From Nonomuraea thailandensis (GTDB lineage Bacteria; Actinomycetota; Actinomycetes; Streptosporangiales; Streptosporangiaceae): a stretch of DNA of 64,000 nucleotides. The position numbers and the translations under genes were made by a program. Numbering within the stretch: the stretch's first letter is position 1; every line of letters starts with the position of its first letter. Shown one piece after another: positions 34,708-43,738 of the stretch. The notes beneath the pieces are model-generated. The model was not told the origin of the DNA, made no database searches, and worked only from the letters and a program-made list of their open reading frames with translations. The stretch is taken from NCBI RefSeq assembly GCF_024172165.1, contig NZ_JAMZEB010000002.1, positions 8,654,501 to 8,718,500 on the forward strand. Direction: 5' to 3'.

Positions 34708-35335
34708 GCAACAGCCCCCCTTCGGTCTAACGACTGAGCAAGAGCGCCCGACTACGTGCATGTCGGACGGGGTGGTCTGGCTGCCTCCCTGTCACGGTCA
34801 CCCTCTTCCGACGCTGCGTCACCGGGAACTCGGAAGGCACCCGCCCGGCCGACCTGGTCTTCGACCCCACATCCGCCTGCTGAGGGTCTCGCGGCTCTGT
34901 TGCCACTACTGCCCTTCTCTTCTGACGGGGGACATCTGGACCCCCGGGAAGGCAGGACTTACCCCTAAGCCGCACCGTGATCGGTCGACAAAGAGTCGCC
35001 TTACGTGGACCGTTTTGCCTGCGGCTGGCATCGGCTAGCAGAGCCGGGGACCCCGACCCTGCGCAACCACGGACCCGAACGGGTGCCATGTAGGAACGCT
35101 ATCCGCATCCAGCACGAATGTCAGCCTGAGCCTCAACCGGATGATCACGGTCCGTGATATCGCACCCCTCGGAAAGCGCCTTCCAATGCCCCATTTAACC
35201 GATCGGCAACCCTTATGCGCACGGGCCTCCCGTCCACCGAACAGCCGCAGTGCCGGTCTAGGGGAAGTGACATGTGACCTCCAGGCCAGGAAACCGATTT
35301 GGATCTTTCTTTACCGAACGTGACCATGACGAATT
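34708..35335. other. Long gene-free region upstream of hpf
   Basis: 628 bp with no convincing coding sequence on either strand. It must contain the hpf promoter and, on the comF side, the end of that transcript. It is somewhat less GC-rich than its surroundings near 35140-35335. A G/C-arm inverted repeat at 34927-34945 and the perfect palindrome CGGGGACCCCG near 35045 stand out. A long leader or small RNA cannot be excluded. Confidence 0.6.
34927..34945. promoter_or_regulatory. Inverted repeat resembling a DevR/OsdR box upstream of hpf
   Basis: GGGGG, ACATCTGGA, CCCCC. The layout GGGGAC...CCCC with a short centre recalls the hypoxia-response boxes bound by DevR/DosR regulators, which are known to control hpf homologues in other actinobacteria. 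The match is partial and the site is about 220 bp from the start codon. Confidence 0.3.
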
Positions 35336-36019
35336 TCAAGATCTTCGGCGTGTCGCGCCCACGGTGACGGCCAGCGGCACCTCGATCCCCGCAGCTTGCA
35401 GCGCCCTGGCGGCCTCGGCGAGGGTCGCGCCGGTCGTCACGATGTCGTCCAGGAGCAGCGCACGGGGCGCTGGAGGCCCTTTTCCCGCGCGGACGACCCG
35501 AAGTGACCCTGCGAGGTTGGCGGCTCTCTGAGCGCGACTCAGGCCCGCCTGGTCGGCCACCCGGCCGGCCTGTCTCAGCCCCGCCCATGCCTCGGCGCCC
35601 ATCCCGAGCGCCCGCAACCGGGCGGCCACCAGCACGGCCAGCCTCCCTACGGGATCATGACCCCGGCCGCGCACGCTCCTTCGGGCGCTCGGCACCGGCA
35701 CGACGGCGAACGGCCCGGTACCCGCCCACTCCCCTGTCTGTCCCATGGCGACCAGCAGCGTCCGCGCCACCGCCTCGGCCAGCACCCCGGCCAGCGCCAC
35801 CGCCCCTCGTTCCTTGTAGGCCACGATCATCCTGCGCACCACGCCCTCGTACGGCGCCGCGGACCAGCAGTCGGGCAGGCCGGACGGGCGCGGGACGGGG
35901 GCTCGCCTGGCGGGCTCTGCGGTCAGCGCCTCGAAGCATCGCGGGCAGCACGACGCCCCCTTGGCGCCACAGCCCGCACAGGCCGGGGGAAGGACCAGGT
36001 CCAGTACGGCGTTCAGCAC
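35336..36019 (-). CDS. comF: ComF-family phosphoribosyltransferase-like protein
   Basis: 227 residues. The N-terminal zinc-binding pattern CAGCGAKGASCCPRC is followed by the PRTase domain with VVPVPSARRSVRGRGHDPVGRLA and the PRPP loop ALLLDDIVTTGATLAEAARAL. ComF proteins act with DNA uptake machinery in competent bacteria and in replication-linked repair elsewhere. In actinobacteria the role is uncertain. The order hpf-comF-lpqB is conserved with M. tuberculosis (Rv3241c, Rv3242c, Rv3244c). Confidence 0.9.
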   Translation of the reverse strand: MLNAVLDLVLPPACAGCGAKGASCCPRCFEALTAEPARRAPVPRPSGLPDCWSAAPYEGVVRRMIVAYKERGAVALAGVLAEAVARTLLVAMGQTGEWAGTGPFAVVPVPSARRSVRGRGHDPVGRLAVLVAARLRALGMGAEAWAGLRQAGRVADQAGLSRAQRAANLAGSLRVVRAGKGPPAPRALLLDDIVTTGATLAEAARALQAAGIEVPLAVTVGATRRRS

Positions 36020-36121
36020 GGGATCAGCATGCCGGTCGCCACCGACAGTTCCGGCTCACTGACACAACGCATTCAGACGGCGCGAGGCGGCGGGGGGCGG
36101 CGGCGCGGGGCAGGACACGAC

Positions 36122-36145
36122 GGGACGGGGCGGGACGGGACGGGG
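36122..36145 (+). repeat. G-run repeat with G-quadruplex pattern between comF and lpqB
   Basis: On the plus strand, runs of three to four G separated by AC or C occur at least four times in 24 bp (GGGAC, GGGGC, GGGAC, GGGAC, GGGG). The broader stretch 36108-36167 continues as GGGGCAGGAC repeats. The G-rich strand is the template strand for the minus-strand genes around it. This satisfies the simple G3+N1-7 quadruplex rule. Confidence 0.6.
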
Positions 36146-36222
36146 CAGGACGGGGCAGGACGGGTGACAGCGGATGCAAGGGCAGGCCGACGCGGTCCAA
36201 GCCGACGCGTCGGCGAGGCGGG

Positions 36223-37953
36223 TCAGCCCAGCGGGAACAGAGGCGCGCCACCATCGGTGTCGATCTTGGCGGTCCAGGTCTGCTGATCCTGGCTGAGCGC
36301 CATCAACTTGCTCCCGCCCTTGGTGGTAACGTCCGCCAGCACCTGGTCCTGGAACGCCGCCACCGACTGCAGCCGATCCTTCAACGGCACGCCGGTGGTC
36401 TCCCCATCCCCCACGTTGATCTCGTTGAGCGTCTGCCCCGCCGTCGCCTGCACCAGCACGAGCAGGTGCTCGTCGTCCCGCCAGGCGATGTCCTTGATCT
36501 CGTTCCCGGTCTCGGTGTTGGTCAGAAGCTGCAGGTTCTCCAGCTTCATCCCCGTCCCCTCACCGGTCAGCGCCCCGATCTGAACGGTTTCGTCCCCGGT
36601 GGTCACCGCGACCCGCACCCCGTCCCTGGCGATCCTGAACTGGTTGATGTCCAGCCGGTCCAGCTCCTCCGGCACCCGCACGGGATCCGTCCGCTGCCTG
36701 ACGGGGTCGTACTTCAGCAAGGTCCCGTTCTTGCCGTCGTAGGTCCACAGGGAGCCGTCCCTGTGCCACGTGGGCGGCGTCAGATCGTCTCCCTGGACGA
36801 CCTCCTGCCACACCCCCTCGGGCGCGAGCCCCGCCACCGAGATGCCGGTCGAGGTCCTGGCAGCGATGAGCGGGTTGGGGCCGGCGGAGACGGCGAAGTG
36901 GCTGTAGCCCTCGCGCTGCTCTCCTGCCGCGCCCGCCACGGCGCCCCCGGCGCCGTCCTTGGTCAGGTAGTGGACGGCCCCCTTGTCGACGTAGTAGGCG
37001 CTGTCGCGGACGTCGTCGTCCAGCCACTGGTCGACGGAGTCGGGCCGGTCGACGGTGTAGGGCTCGCCGTCCACCAGGATCTCGATGACGCGGCCCTTGG
37101 CGATCTCGTTCCTGTTGAGGCTGTTCCTGATCTGCCCTCTGAGGGTCTCCTCGGTGCTGAGGTCGAGGGTGTCGAGCTGCCCCGAGAGGTTGATGATCAC
37201 GCGATCCTCGCCCGACCTGATCGACTCGATCTTCGTGTCGGCGGGGAAGCTGGAGGTGACCGCTCCGCGCAGGGCCTCGGTCGGCGGTTCGAGCAGGCGC
37301 TCGAGCACGGTCTGCGCGAACGTCTCCATCGTGTCGAGCCGCAGGCGCACGCGGTCGACGACGAGCCGGTCCTGCGTGCTGCGGTTGACGTAGTAGAGGT
37401 TCGTCGGCCGGTACGCGCGCGCCACGTCGGACTGGGTGAGCAGCAGCCCGGCGGGCAGGCTGCTGACGCGGTACCCCTCCGGCAGCTTGACCAGCTCGAA
37501 GGTCCGCTCCCACGACCCGCCCGTCGGCTTGTACGAGTCGTCCTCGTTGATGAGGGCCGCCACGTGCGCCTTGAGCGTGATCTTCATCGACGTCTCGGAC
37601 TCGCGCGGCGGCGGGACCACGACCTCGTACTCGTCCTGGATCACCGTCACGGGCCCGGCCGCCGTCCACTTGGCCCGCGCCTCGGGCGTCAGGTAGTCGG
37701 CCAGGACCGACGGGTCGTCCGCGTGGGCGGCCATGGCGGCCTGCAGGCCCCTGATCGTGTCCTCGGCGCCCCAGCCGGGCTGCGGCGGGATGGCGATCAT
37801 GCGCTGGAACGGCTTGCTGAGCGGGTCGCCGGCCCCTTCGTCGTTGTTGACGGTGTACGGGCCGTTCGGGGGGATGACGGTGCACCCCGAGCCGCCCAGG
37901 ACCATCGCGGCCACGATGCCGAGCGCCGTGCCCAGCCGGCTAATCCTCGTCAT
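36223..37953 (-). CDS. lpqB: MtrAB-associated lipoprotein LpqB
   Basis: 576 residues. The signal peptide ends in the lipobox GGSGC (C24). The body carries two GerMN-like segments (YYVNRSTQDRLVVDRVRL, ILVDGEPYTVDRPDSVDQW) and a C-terminal propeller-like half (SLWTYDGKNGTLLKYDPV). LpqB binds the extracellular part of the MtrB kinase and links cell-wall state to MtrA signalling. The ATG overlaps the mtrB stop by 14 nt, giving the conserved mtrA-mtrB-lpqB operon. Confidence 0.95.
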   Translation of the reverse strand: MTRISRLGTALGIVAAMVLGGSGCTVIPPNGPYTVNNDEGAGDPLSKPFQRMIAIPPQPGWGAEDTIRGLQAAMAAHADDPSVLADYLTPEARAKWTAAGPVTVIQDEYEVVVPPPRESETSMKITLKAHVAALINEDDSYKPTGGSWERTFELVKLPEGYRVSSLPAGLLLTQSDVARAYRPTNLYYVNRSTQDRLVVDRVRLRLDTMETFAQTVLERLLEPPTEALRGAVTSSFPADTKIESIRSGEDRVIINLSGQLDTLDLSTEETLRGQIRNSLNRNEIAKGRVIEILVDGEPYTVDRPDSVDQWLDDDVRDSAYYVDKGAVHYLTKDGAGGAVAGAAGEQREGYSHFAVSAGPNPLIAARTSTGISVAGLAPEGVWQEVVQGDDLTPPTWHRDGSLWTYDGKNGTLLKYDPVRQRTDPVRVPEELDRLDINQFRIARDGVRVAVTTGDETVQIGALTGEGTGMKLENLQLLTNTETGNEIKDIAWRDDEHLLVLVQATAGQTLNEINVGDGETTGVPLKDRLQSVAAFQDQVLADVTTKGGSKLMALSQDQQTWTAKIDTDGGAPLFPLG

Positions 37954-39688
37954 GGCCGTCCCCGTCCCCCGATGCGGGCAGCAGCACGGGCGTCATCGAC
38001 GTCCGCCAGGTGCGGCGCATCTCGATCTCCGGCGGCACGAGCGACAGCGGGGAGCCCTTCAGGTCCACGCCCGCGCTCCTCGGCAGCGTGAGCCTGAACT
38101 GGGAGCCCTCGCCGGGCTGCCCCCACGCCTGCAGCCAGCCGCCGTGCAGGCCGGCGTCCTCGCGGGAGATGGCCAGGCCGAGCCCGGTGCCGCCGATGGT
38201 CCTGGCGCGCGACGGGTCGGCCCGCCAGAAGCGGTCGAAGACCATGGTGTCCTCGCCGGCCTTGAGCCCGATGCCGTGGTCGCGAACGGCGACGGCCACG
38301 GCGTCGCGGTCGGCGCCGACGGTGACCACGATGTCGCGGCCCTCCCCGTGCTCGATGGCGTTGAACAGCAGGTTGCGCAGGATCCGCTCGACCCGCCTGT
38401 TGTCGATCTCGGCCACGCAGGGCTCGTTGGGCAGCCTGAGCTCGAAGCGGGTGCCGTGCCGCTCGGCCAGCGCCTCGGAGTCGCCGATCGCGCGCAGCAC
38501 CACGTCGCGGATGTCCACGGGCTCCAGGTCGAGCGTGGCGGCGCCGGCGTCGTAGCGGCTGATCTCCAGCAGGTCGGCCAGCATCGACTCGAACCGTTCG
38601 AGCTGGGCCTGCATGAGCTCGGCCGAGCGGGCGGCCATCGGCTCGAAGTCCTCGCGGGCGTCGTACAGCAGGTCGGCGGCCATGCGGACGGTCGTCAGCG
38701 GGGTGCGCAGCTCGTGGGAGACGTCCGAGACGAACTGCCGCTGCACCTGGGAGAGCTCCTCCAGCTGGTGGATCTTGAGCGCCAGGTTGGCGGCCATCTC
38801 GTTGAACGAGTTCGCCAGCCGGGCCAGGTCGTCCTCGCCGCGCACCTTGAGCCGCTCGTCCAGCCTGCCGGAGGCCAGGCGCTCGGCGGCCTGGCGGGCC
38901 AGGCGGACGGGGGTGACGACCTGGCGGGCGACGAGGTAGGCGATGGCGGCCAGCAGCAGCACGAGCCCGAGCCCGACCACGACGATGGCCAGCCGGACGT
39001 TGGACAGCAGCTCCTCTTCCTCGTCGAACGGGAAGAAGTGGTAGACCTCGTAGGTGCGCCCGTTGGTGGTCAGGTGCACGATGCCGCCGACCACGTACGT
39101 CAGCCTTGGCTGGCTCTCACCGCGAAACCTGATGGTCTGGATCGACCCGGTCGCGTCCTCCCACTTGTAGGCGCGGATGTTGCGCTGCAGGGCGAGCTTG
39201 AGGGTGAGCGGCACGTCGGCGGGCACGACGCTGCCCGACGCCCGCGACTGGCCCGGGGACGTCAGGTTGAGTATCAGCACCTCGTAGCGCTTCTCGGAGC
39301 CGTTCTCCCCCGAGCCGGTGATGGTGTCCATGACCTCGTCGAGCAGGTTGCCCGCGGCCGGCTCCGCGCCGGCGGCCTGCTTGGCGGGGTCGTCGGTCTC
39401 GGGCGTCAGCGCGTCGGCGATCTGCAGCCGGTCGGCGAAGGCCTCGCTGGCGGCGGTGCGCTGGCTGCTGTCCACGACCGACTTGTTGATCTGGCCGAAC
39501 AGGAATGTGCCGAGCACCACCACCACGATCACGGAGATCACCAGCGTGCTGGTGACCACCTGGAGCTGGAGTGAGCGCCGCCAGATGCTGCGTGTCCTGC
39601 CCGCCGCACGGCGAACCCGCCGGCGGACGCCGCCGAGAATCTGGCGGAGCGTCCGTCTGCGCGTTCGTTTCTTCTTCGTCGGGGGCAC
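37940..39688 (-). CDS. mtrB: Sensor histidine kinase MtrB
   Basis: 582 residues. The very basic N-terminus (KKKRTRRRTLRQ) precedes TM1 at about 42-64 (LQVVTSTLVISVIVVVVLGTF). A 150-residue extracellular domain follows, then TM2 (VRLAIVVVGLGLVLLLAAIAYLV), HAMP, the HisKA box FVSDVSHELRTPLTTVRMAADLL, and HATPase motifs NLLFNAIEHGEG, DHGIGL and GGTGLGLAIS. It phosphorylates MtrA and acts in cell division and wall homeostasis. The GTG start at 39688 is 18 nt after the mtrA stop. Confidence 0.95.
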   Translation of the reverse strand: MPPTKKKRTRRRTLRQILGGVRRRVRRAAGRTRSIWRRSLQLQVVTSTLVISVIVVVVLGTFLFGQINKSVVDSSQRTAASEAFADRLQIADALTPETDDPAKQAAGAEPAAGNLLDEVMDTITGSGENGSEKRYEVLILNLTSPGQSRASGSVVPADVPLTLKLALQRNIRAYKWEDATGSIQTIRFRGESQPRLTYVVGGIVHLTTNGRTYEVYHFFPFDEEEELLSNVRLAIVVVGLGLVLLLAAIAYLVARQVVTPVRLARQAAERLASGRLDERLKVRGEDDLARLANSFNEMAANLALKIHQLEELSQVQRQFVSDVSHELRTPLTTVRMAADLLYDAREDFEPMAARSAELMQAQLERFESMLADLLEISRYDAGAATLDLEPVDIRDVVLRAIGDSEALAERHGTRFELRLPNEPCVAEIDNRRVERILRNLLFNAIEHGEGRDIVVTVGADRDAVAVAVRDHGIGLKAGEDTMVFDRFWRADPSRARTIGGTGLGLAISREDAGLHGGWLQAWGQPGEGSQFRLTLPRSAGVDLKGSPLSLVPPEIEMRRTWRTSMTPVLLPASGDGDGHDED

Positions 39689-39706
39689 GGCGGGGAGGGG
39701 CGAGGG

Positions 39707-40384
39707 TTAGGCGGGACCGGCTTTGTAGCCCACGCCGCGGACGGTCACGACGATCTCGGGGTGCTCGGGGTCCTTCTCGATCTTGGCCCGGAGCCGCTGC
39801 ACGTGCACGTTGACCAGCCGCGTGTCGGCCGCGTGCCGGTAACCCCACACCTGCTCAAGCAGGACCTCGCGGGTGAACACCTGGCGCGGCTTGCGGGCCA
39901 GCGCCACGAGCAGGTCGAACTCCAGCGGCGTGAGGTTGATCGTCTCCTCGCCGCGCTTGACCGAGTGGCCGGCCACGTCGATGGTGATGTCGCCAATCTG
40001 GAGGATCTCGGGGGTGGGCTCGTCGGTACGGCGCAGCCGCGCCCGCACCCTGGCCACCAGTTCCTTCGGCTTGAACGGCTTGACGATGTAGTCGTCGGCG
40101 CCCGACTCCAGACCGAGCACGACGTCGATCGTGTCGCTCTTGGCCGTGAGCATGACGATGGGCACCCCCGACTCCGCCCTGATCCTGCGCGCGACGTCGA
40201 TGCCGTCGGCCCCCGGCAGCATCAGGTCGAGCAGCACCAGGTCCGGGCGTGTATCCCGGAACGCGTCGAGGGCCTTGTCGCCATCGGAGACAAAGGACGG
40301 CTCGAAGCCTTCCCCTCGCAGCACGATCCCCAGCATCTCGGCGAGAGCGGCGTCGTCGTCGACGACCAGCACGCGACCTTTCAT
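39707..40384 (-). CDS. mtrA: Response regulator MtrA (OmpR family)
   Basis: 225 residues. VLVVDDDAALAEMLGIVLRGEG, phospho-acceptor D53 in LVLLDLMLPGADGIDV, MLTAKSDTIDVVLGLESGADDYIVKPFKPKELVARVRARLRR, then the winged helix with LTPLEFDLLVALARKPRQVFTREVLLEQVWGYRHAADTRLVNVHVQRLRAKIE. This is near-identical in style to mycobacterial MtrA, a master regulator of DNA replication, division and development. It is the first gene of the mtrAB-lpqB operon, with 269 bp to the divergent gene at 40654 holding its promoter. Confidence 0.97.
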   Translation of the reverse strand: MKGRVLVVDDDAALAEMLGIVLRGEGFEPSFVSDGDKALDAFRDTRPDLVLLDLMLPGADGIDVARRIRAESGVPIVMLTAKSDTIDVVLGLESGADDYIVKPFKPKELVARVRARLRRTDEPTPEILQIGDITIDVAGHSVKRGEETINLTPLEFDLLVALARKPRQVFTREVLLEQVWGYRHAADTRLVNVHVQRLRAKIEKDPEHPEIVVTVRGVGYKAGPA

Positions 40385-40653
40385 GGCCCCTCATTCGTTC
40401 TACGCATTGTGGGACATACCCGCACGATCGCTGAAGGTTACCCTTGGTTGACCCATGAGTGTGACCTGAGCCCTACAAAAGGCGAATTTTAGGTCCGCCC
40501 CCGCGACCGCAATCTCAGTCTGCGGTAACAGAGCGACTTTCGGCCATCCCTGGACGCGAACCTTGCCCGGATTCCTCCGTGAATGCGGGCAAGATGAGGC
40601 CGCGAATCCTTCCCGTGACACCAATGCCCCGCACAGCGTGCCAGGATTGGGAT

Positions 40654-41934
40654 ATGTCAGACGGTCACGGTCCCACGCCCGAGACGCCATCAGGCTGGTC
40701 GGCCGAACAGCCCCCGCCCTACAGCGCCCCGCCGGCCTCCCCGTGGACCGCCCCCGGTGCGCAACAGCCGGCGCCCACCGGGCAGCCGTACGGCCCGCCC
40801 GCGCAGCAACCCCCGCATTTGCCGCAACAGATGCCTTACGGGCAAGCGCCGCAAACACCATATCCGCCTTATCCGCAACAGCAGCCCGGATACGGCTACA
40901 TGCCGCCGCCGGCGCTCCGCCCGGGCATCATCCCGCTGCGCCCGCTGGGTCTGGGCGACATCCTGGACGGCACGATCAAGCTGATCCGGTCGAACCCCAA
41001 GGCCGTGCTCGGCCTGTCGGCCGTGGCCGCGCTGCTCGCCGCCGTGCCGATGGCCGTCGGCCAGGCGTTCCTCATCGACGCCATGCCCAGCCCGCTCGAC
41101 GACCCCGAGAGCATCGCCGGCGCCGAGAGCCAGCTCAACAGCATCTCCGGCATCGTCGGCCAGTACGGCGGCACGCTCATCTCCTCCGCGATCTCGTTCG
41201 TCGTCGTCACGCTGCTGACCGGCGTGCTGACCCGCATCCTGGGCCGGGCCGTCTTCGGCGGCAACATCAGCGCGGGCGAGGCCTGGCAGCTCGTCAAGGG
41301 CCGGATCCCCGCGCTGTTCGGCGTGGTGGCCATGATGGCCGCCATCATGGTGGTGCCGCTGATCGTCTTCGTGCTGCTCCTGGTCGCGATCGTGATGAAC
41401 GCCACCGACGCCTCAGCCATCGGCTGGATCCTCGGGCTGACGGTCCTGTTCCTCATCCTCTACGTCGCCTACTACCTGTTCTTCAGGACCCGCTTCGCGT
41501 TCGCCTCGCCGGCGGTGGTCCTGGAAGGCCGCGGCCCGGTCGACGCGATGCGCCGCTCGTGGCACCTGGTGACCGGCGACTTCTGGCGGGTGTTCGGCAT
41601 CCTGCTGCTCACGTCGCTGCTGGTCGGCCTCGTCGCGAGCCTGCTGACGTTCCCGTTCACGCTGATCGGCACCATGCTCGGGATGCTGGGCACGAGCTCG
41701 GTGACCAACACCATCGTGTCGGCCGTGCTGATCGCGATCGGCGGCACGCTCGGCGCGATGCTCACCTACCCGTTCGAGGCCGGCGTCTCCGGCCTGCTGT
41801 ACGCCGACCGGCGCATGCGCAGCGAGGCGTTCGACCTCGTGCTGCAGACCGCCGCCATCGAGCAGCAGCGCCAGGGCTGGGTGCACGCCTCGGCCGACGA
41901 GCTGTGGCACCCGTCCAACTCCGCCAGGTCGTGA
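40654..41934 (+). CDS. Polytopic membrane protein, glycerophosphodiester-phosphodiesterase membrane-domain type
   Basis: 426 residues. The N-terminal 85 residues are Pro/Gln/Tyr-rich and disordered (QQPAPTGQPYGPPAQQPP). About six membrane helices follow, starting at LRPLGLGDILDGTIKLIRSNPKAVLGLSAVAALLA, the opening of the GPDPase membrane-domain family common in actinobacteria. RSWHLVTGDFWRVFGILLLTSLLV and LLYADRRMRSEAFDLVLQTAA are further family marks. The ATG at 40654 is preceded by AGGAT; the frame is open upstream to 40579 but without a ribosome-binding site. Its stop overlaps the next start (GTGA), so it leads the five-gene operon to 46125. Confidence 0.82.
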   Translation: MSDGHGPTPETPSGWSAEQPPPYSAPPASPWTAPGAQQPAPTGQPYGPPAQQPPHLPQQMPYGQAPQTPYPPYPQQQPGYGYMPPPALRPGIIPLRPLGLGDILDGTIKLIRSNPKAVLGLSAVAALLAAVPMAVGQAFLIDAMPSPLDDPESIAGAESQLNSISGIVGQYGGTLISSAISFVVVTLLTGVLTRILGRAVFGGNISAGEAWQLVKGRIPALFGVVAMMAAIMVVPLIVFVLLLVAIVMNATDASAIGWILGLTVLFLILYVAYYLFFRTRFAFASPAVVLEGRGPVDAMRRSWHLVTGDFWRVFGILLLTSLLVGLVASLLTFPFTLIGTMLGMLGTSSVTNTIVSAVLIAIGGTLGAMLTYPFEAGVSGLLYADRRMRSEAFDLVLQTAAIEQQRQGWVHASADELWHPSNSARS

Positions 41935-42563
41935 GCCCGATCGACCGGGAGGAGGCCGCGCGCAAGGCCGCGGAGGAGCTCCTCAAGCCGGAGTACGAGA
42001 AGGAAGCCCTGTTCGACCGGCTCTACCGGTACGTCACGCAGTTCCTCGGCGACCTTCTCGACGCGGCCACCGGTGGCGGCTCGGCGGGCGGCATCATCGC
42101 CGCCGTGGTGATCACGCTGATCCTGCTCGGGCTGATCGCGCTGATCGCGTGGCGGCTGCGCAAGACGGCGCGCAGGAACGCGCTCGCGCCCGGCGCGCTG
42201 TTCGGCACGCGGGCGCTGACCGCGGCCGAGCACCGGCAGGCCGCCGAGCGCCTGGCCCAGGAGGGCCGCTGGACCCAGGCCATCCAGGAACGGCTCCGGG
42301 CCATCGCTCGCGACCTGGAGGAACGCGCGCTGGTCGACGGCATGCCGGGGCGGACGGCCGACGAGCTGGCCGCCGAGGCGGCGGTGTCGCTGCCCTCGTT
42401 CGCGCAGGAACTCGCGGCGGCCGCCCGCTCGTTCGACGACGTGACGTACGGCGGGGTGATGGGCACACGGGAGGCGTACGAGACGATGACCGGCCTCGAC
42501 GAGCGCCTGCGCCAGGCGCGCCCGGTGCCGCTCGCGGCCGCGGCCGGTGAGGGCGGGGCATGA
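41931..42563 (+). CDS. DUF4129 membrane protein
   Basis: 210 residues. N-terminal SPIDREEAARKAAEELLKPEYEKEALFDRLYRYV, one membrane segment (GGIIAAVVITLILLGLIALIAWRL), and the cytoplasmic C-terminal DUF4129 domain (ALTAAEHRQAAERLAQEGRWTQAIQERLRAIARDLEERALVDGMPGRTADELAAEA). DUF4129 proteins travel with MoxR/DUF58 genes and often with transglutaminase-like proteins. GTG start overlaps the upstream stop; the stop overlaps the next start (ATGA). No function is established. Confidence 0.85.
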   Translation: MSPIDREEAARKAAEELLKPEYEKEALFDRLYRYVTQFLGDLLDAATGGGSAGGIIAAVVITLILLGLIALIAWRLRKTARRNALAPGALFGTRALTAAEHRQAAERLAQEGRWTQAIQERLRAIARDLEERALVDGMPGRTADELAAEAAVSLPSFAQELAAAARSFDDVTYGGVMGTREAYETMTGLDERLRQARPVPLAAAAGEGGA

Positions 42564-43738
42564 GCGTCGTCACCCCCCAGGCCCCTCCCGGGCAGTCCTA
42601 CCCGACCTCCCCCACCGCCCGCTCCACCTGGCGGGCCGGCCGGATGATCGCGCTGCTGGGCGGCCTCGTCGTGCTCATCGCGGTCCTCGGCGTCCTGCTC
42701 GGCCCCGAGCGCGCCCCGGCCCGCTACCTCGACCCCGACGACACCTCGCTGTCCGGCTCCAGGGCGCTGGCCGAGCTGCTGCGCGACCGGGGCGTCACCG
42801 TCGACCGGGTCGACTCCGTCGAGGCCGCCGCCGCCAAGGCCGCCACGGGCGACCGGCTGCTGCTGATCACCGACACCATGTACGTCGAGGAGTTCAGCCT
42901 GGCGAGGGTCCCCGGCGACCGCCTGATCGTCGGCGACCTCTTCGGCCTGCCCGCCCTGGCCCCCGGCGTGCGCGTGGAGGCGGCCGGAGCCAGGCCCCGC
43001 TCCCGCGAGCCCGAGTGCGGCCTGCCCGCCGCCACCGCCGCGGGCAGCGCCTACCTGGGCGGCGCCGTGCTGCGCGGCCCGTCGGGCGCCACCGCCTGCT
43101 ACCCGGCGGGCGACGGGCACACCCTGGTCAGCTTCCCGTACGCGAGCGGGGTCATCACGGTCGTCGGCGACGGCGGCTTCATGACCAACCGGCGCCTGGC
43201 CGAGGACGGCAACGCGGCGCTGGCGCTCAACCTCATCGGCACCGGCAGGCCCGTCACCTGGCTGGTGCCGCCCGAGACGCCGCCCGCGCTCGACCTGCCC
43301 GGCGAGCGCGGCCAGTCGATGTACGACCTGATGCCGGCCGGCATCCGGTGGGCCGTCTACATGTCGATCATCGCCGTGGCCGTGGCCGCGTTCTGGCGCG
43401 GCCGCCGGCTGGGGCCCGTGGTGACGGAGAAGCTGCCGGTCGTCGTCAGGGCCGCCGAGACCGTCGAGGGGCGCGGCCGGCTCTACCGGGCCAGGCGCGC
43501 CAGGGAACGCGCGGCCGACGCGCTGCGCGCGGGCACGATCGACCGGCTCACTCCGAGGCTGGGGCTGGCGTCCGGCGCGGGCCGGCCGGAGATCGTCTCG
43601 GCGATCGCCGCCCGCACGGGGCACGACGCGCAGCAGGTCGCCGCGGCGCTCTACGGCCCGCCGCCGGCGGACGACGCGGGGCTCGTCGGGCTGGCCGCAT
43701 ATCTGGACTTCATGGAGAGGCAGATCAGTGAACTCTGA
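42560..43738 (+). CDS. DUF4350 membrane protein
   Basis: 392 residues. A membrane segment at about 29-48 (MIALLGGLVVLIAVLGVLLG), then a DUF4350 domain of glutamine-amidotransferase-like fold (PDDTSLSGSRALAELLRDRGVTVDRVDS, LLLITDTMYVEEFSLARV, GVITVVGDGGFMTNRRLAEDGNAALALNLIG), a second membrane segment near 270 and a cytoplasmic tail. It lacks an obvious catalytic Cys. It overlaps DUF4129 by 4 nt and MoxR by 11 nt. Confidence 0.85.
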   Translation: MSVVTPQAPPGQSYPTSPTARSTWRAGRMIALLGGLVVLIAVLGVLLGPERAPARYLDPDDTSLSGSRALAELLRDRGVTVDRVDSVEAAAAKAATGDRLLLITDTMYVEEFSLARVPGDRLIVGDLFGLPALAPGVRVEAAGARPRSREPECGLPAATAAGSAYLGGAVLRGPSGATACYPAGDGHTLVSFPYASGVITVVGDGGFMTNRRLAEDGNAALALNLIGTGRPVTWLVPPETPPALDLPGERGQSMYDLMPAGIRWAVYMSIIAVAVAAFWRGRRLGPVVTEKLPVVVRAAETVEGRGRLYRARRARERAADALRAGTIDRLTPRLGLASGAGRPEIVSAIAARTGHDAQQVAAALYGPPPADDAGLVGLAAYLDFMERQISEL

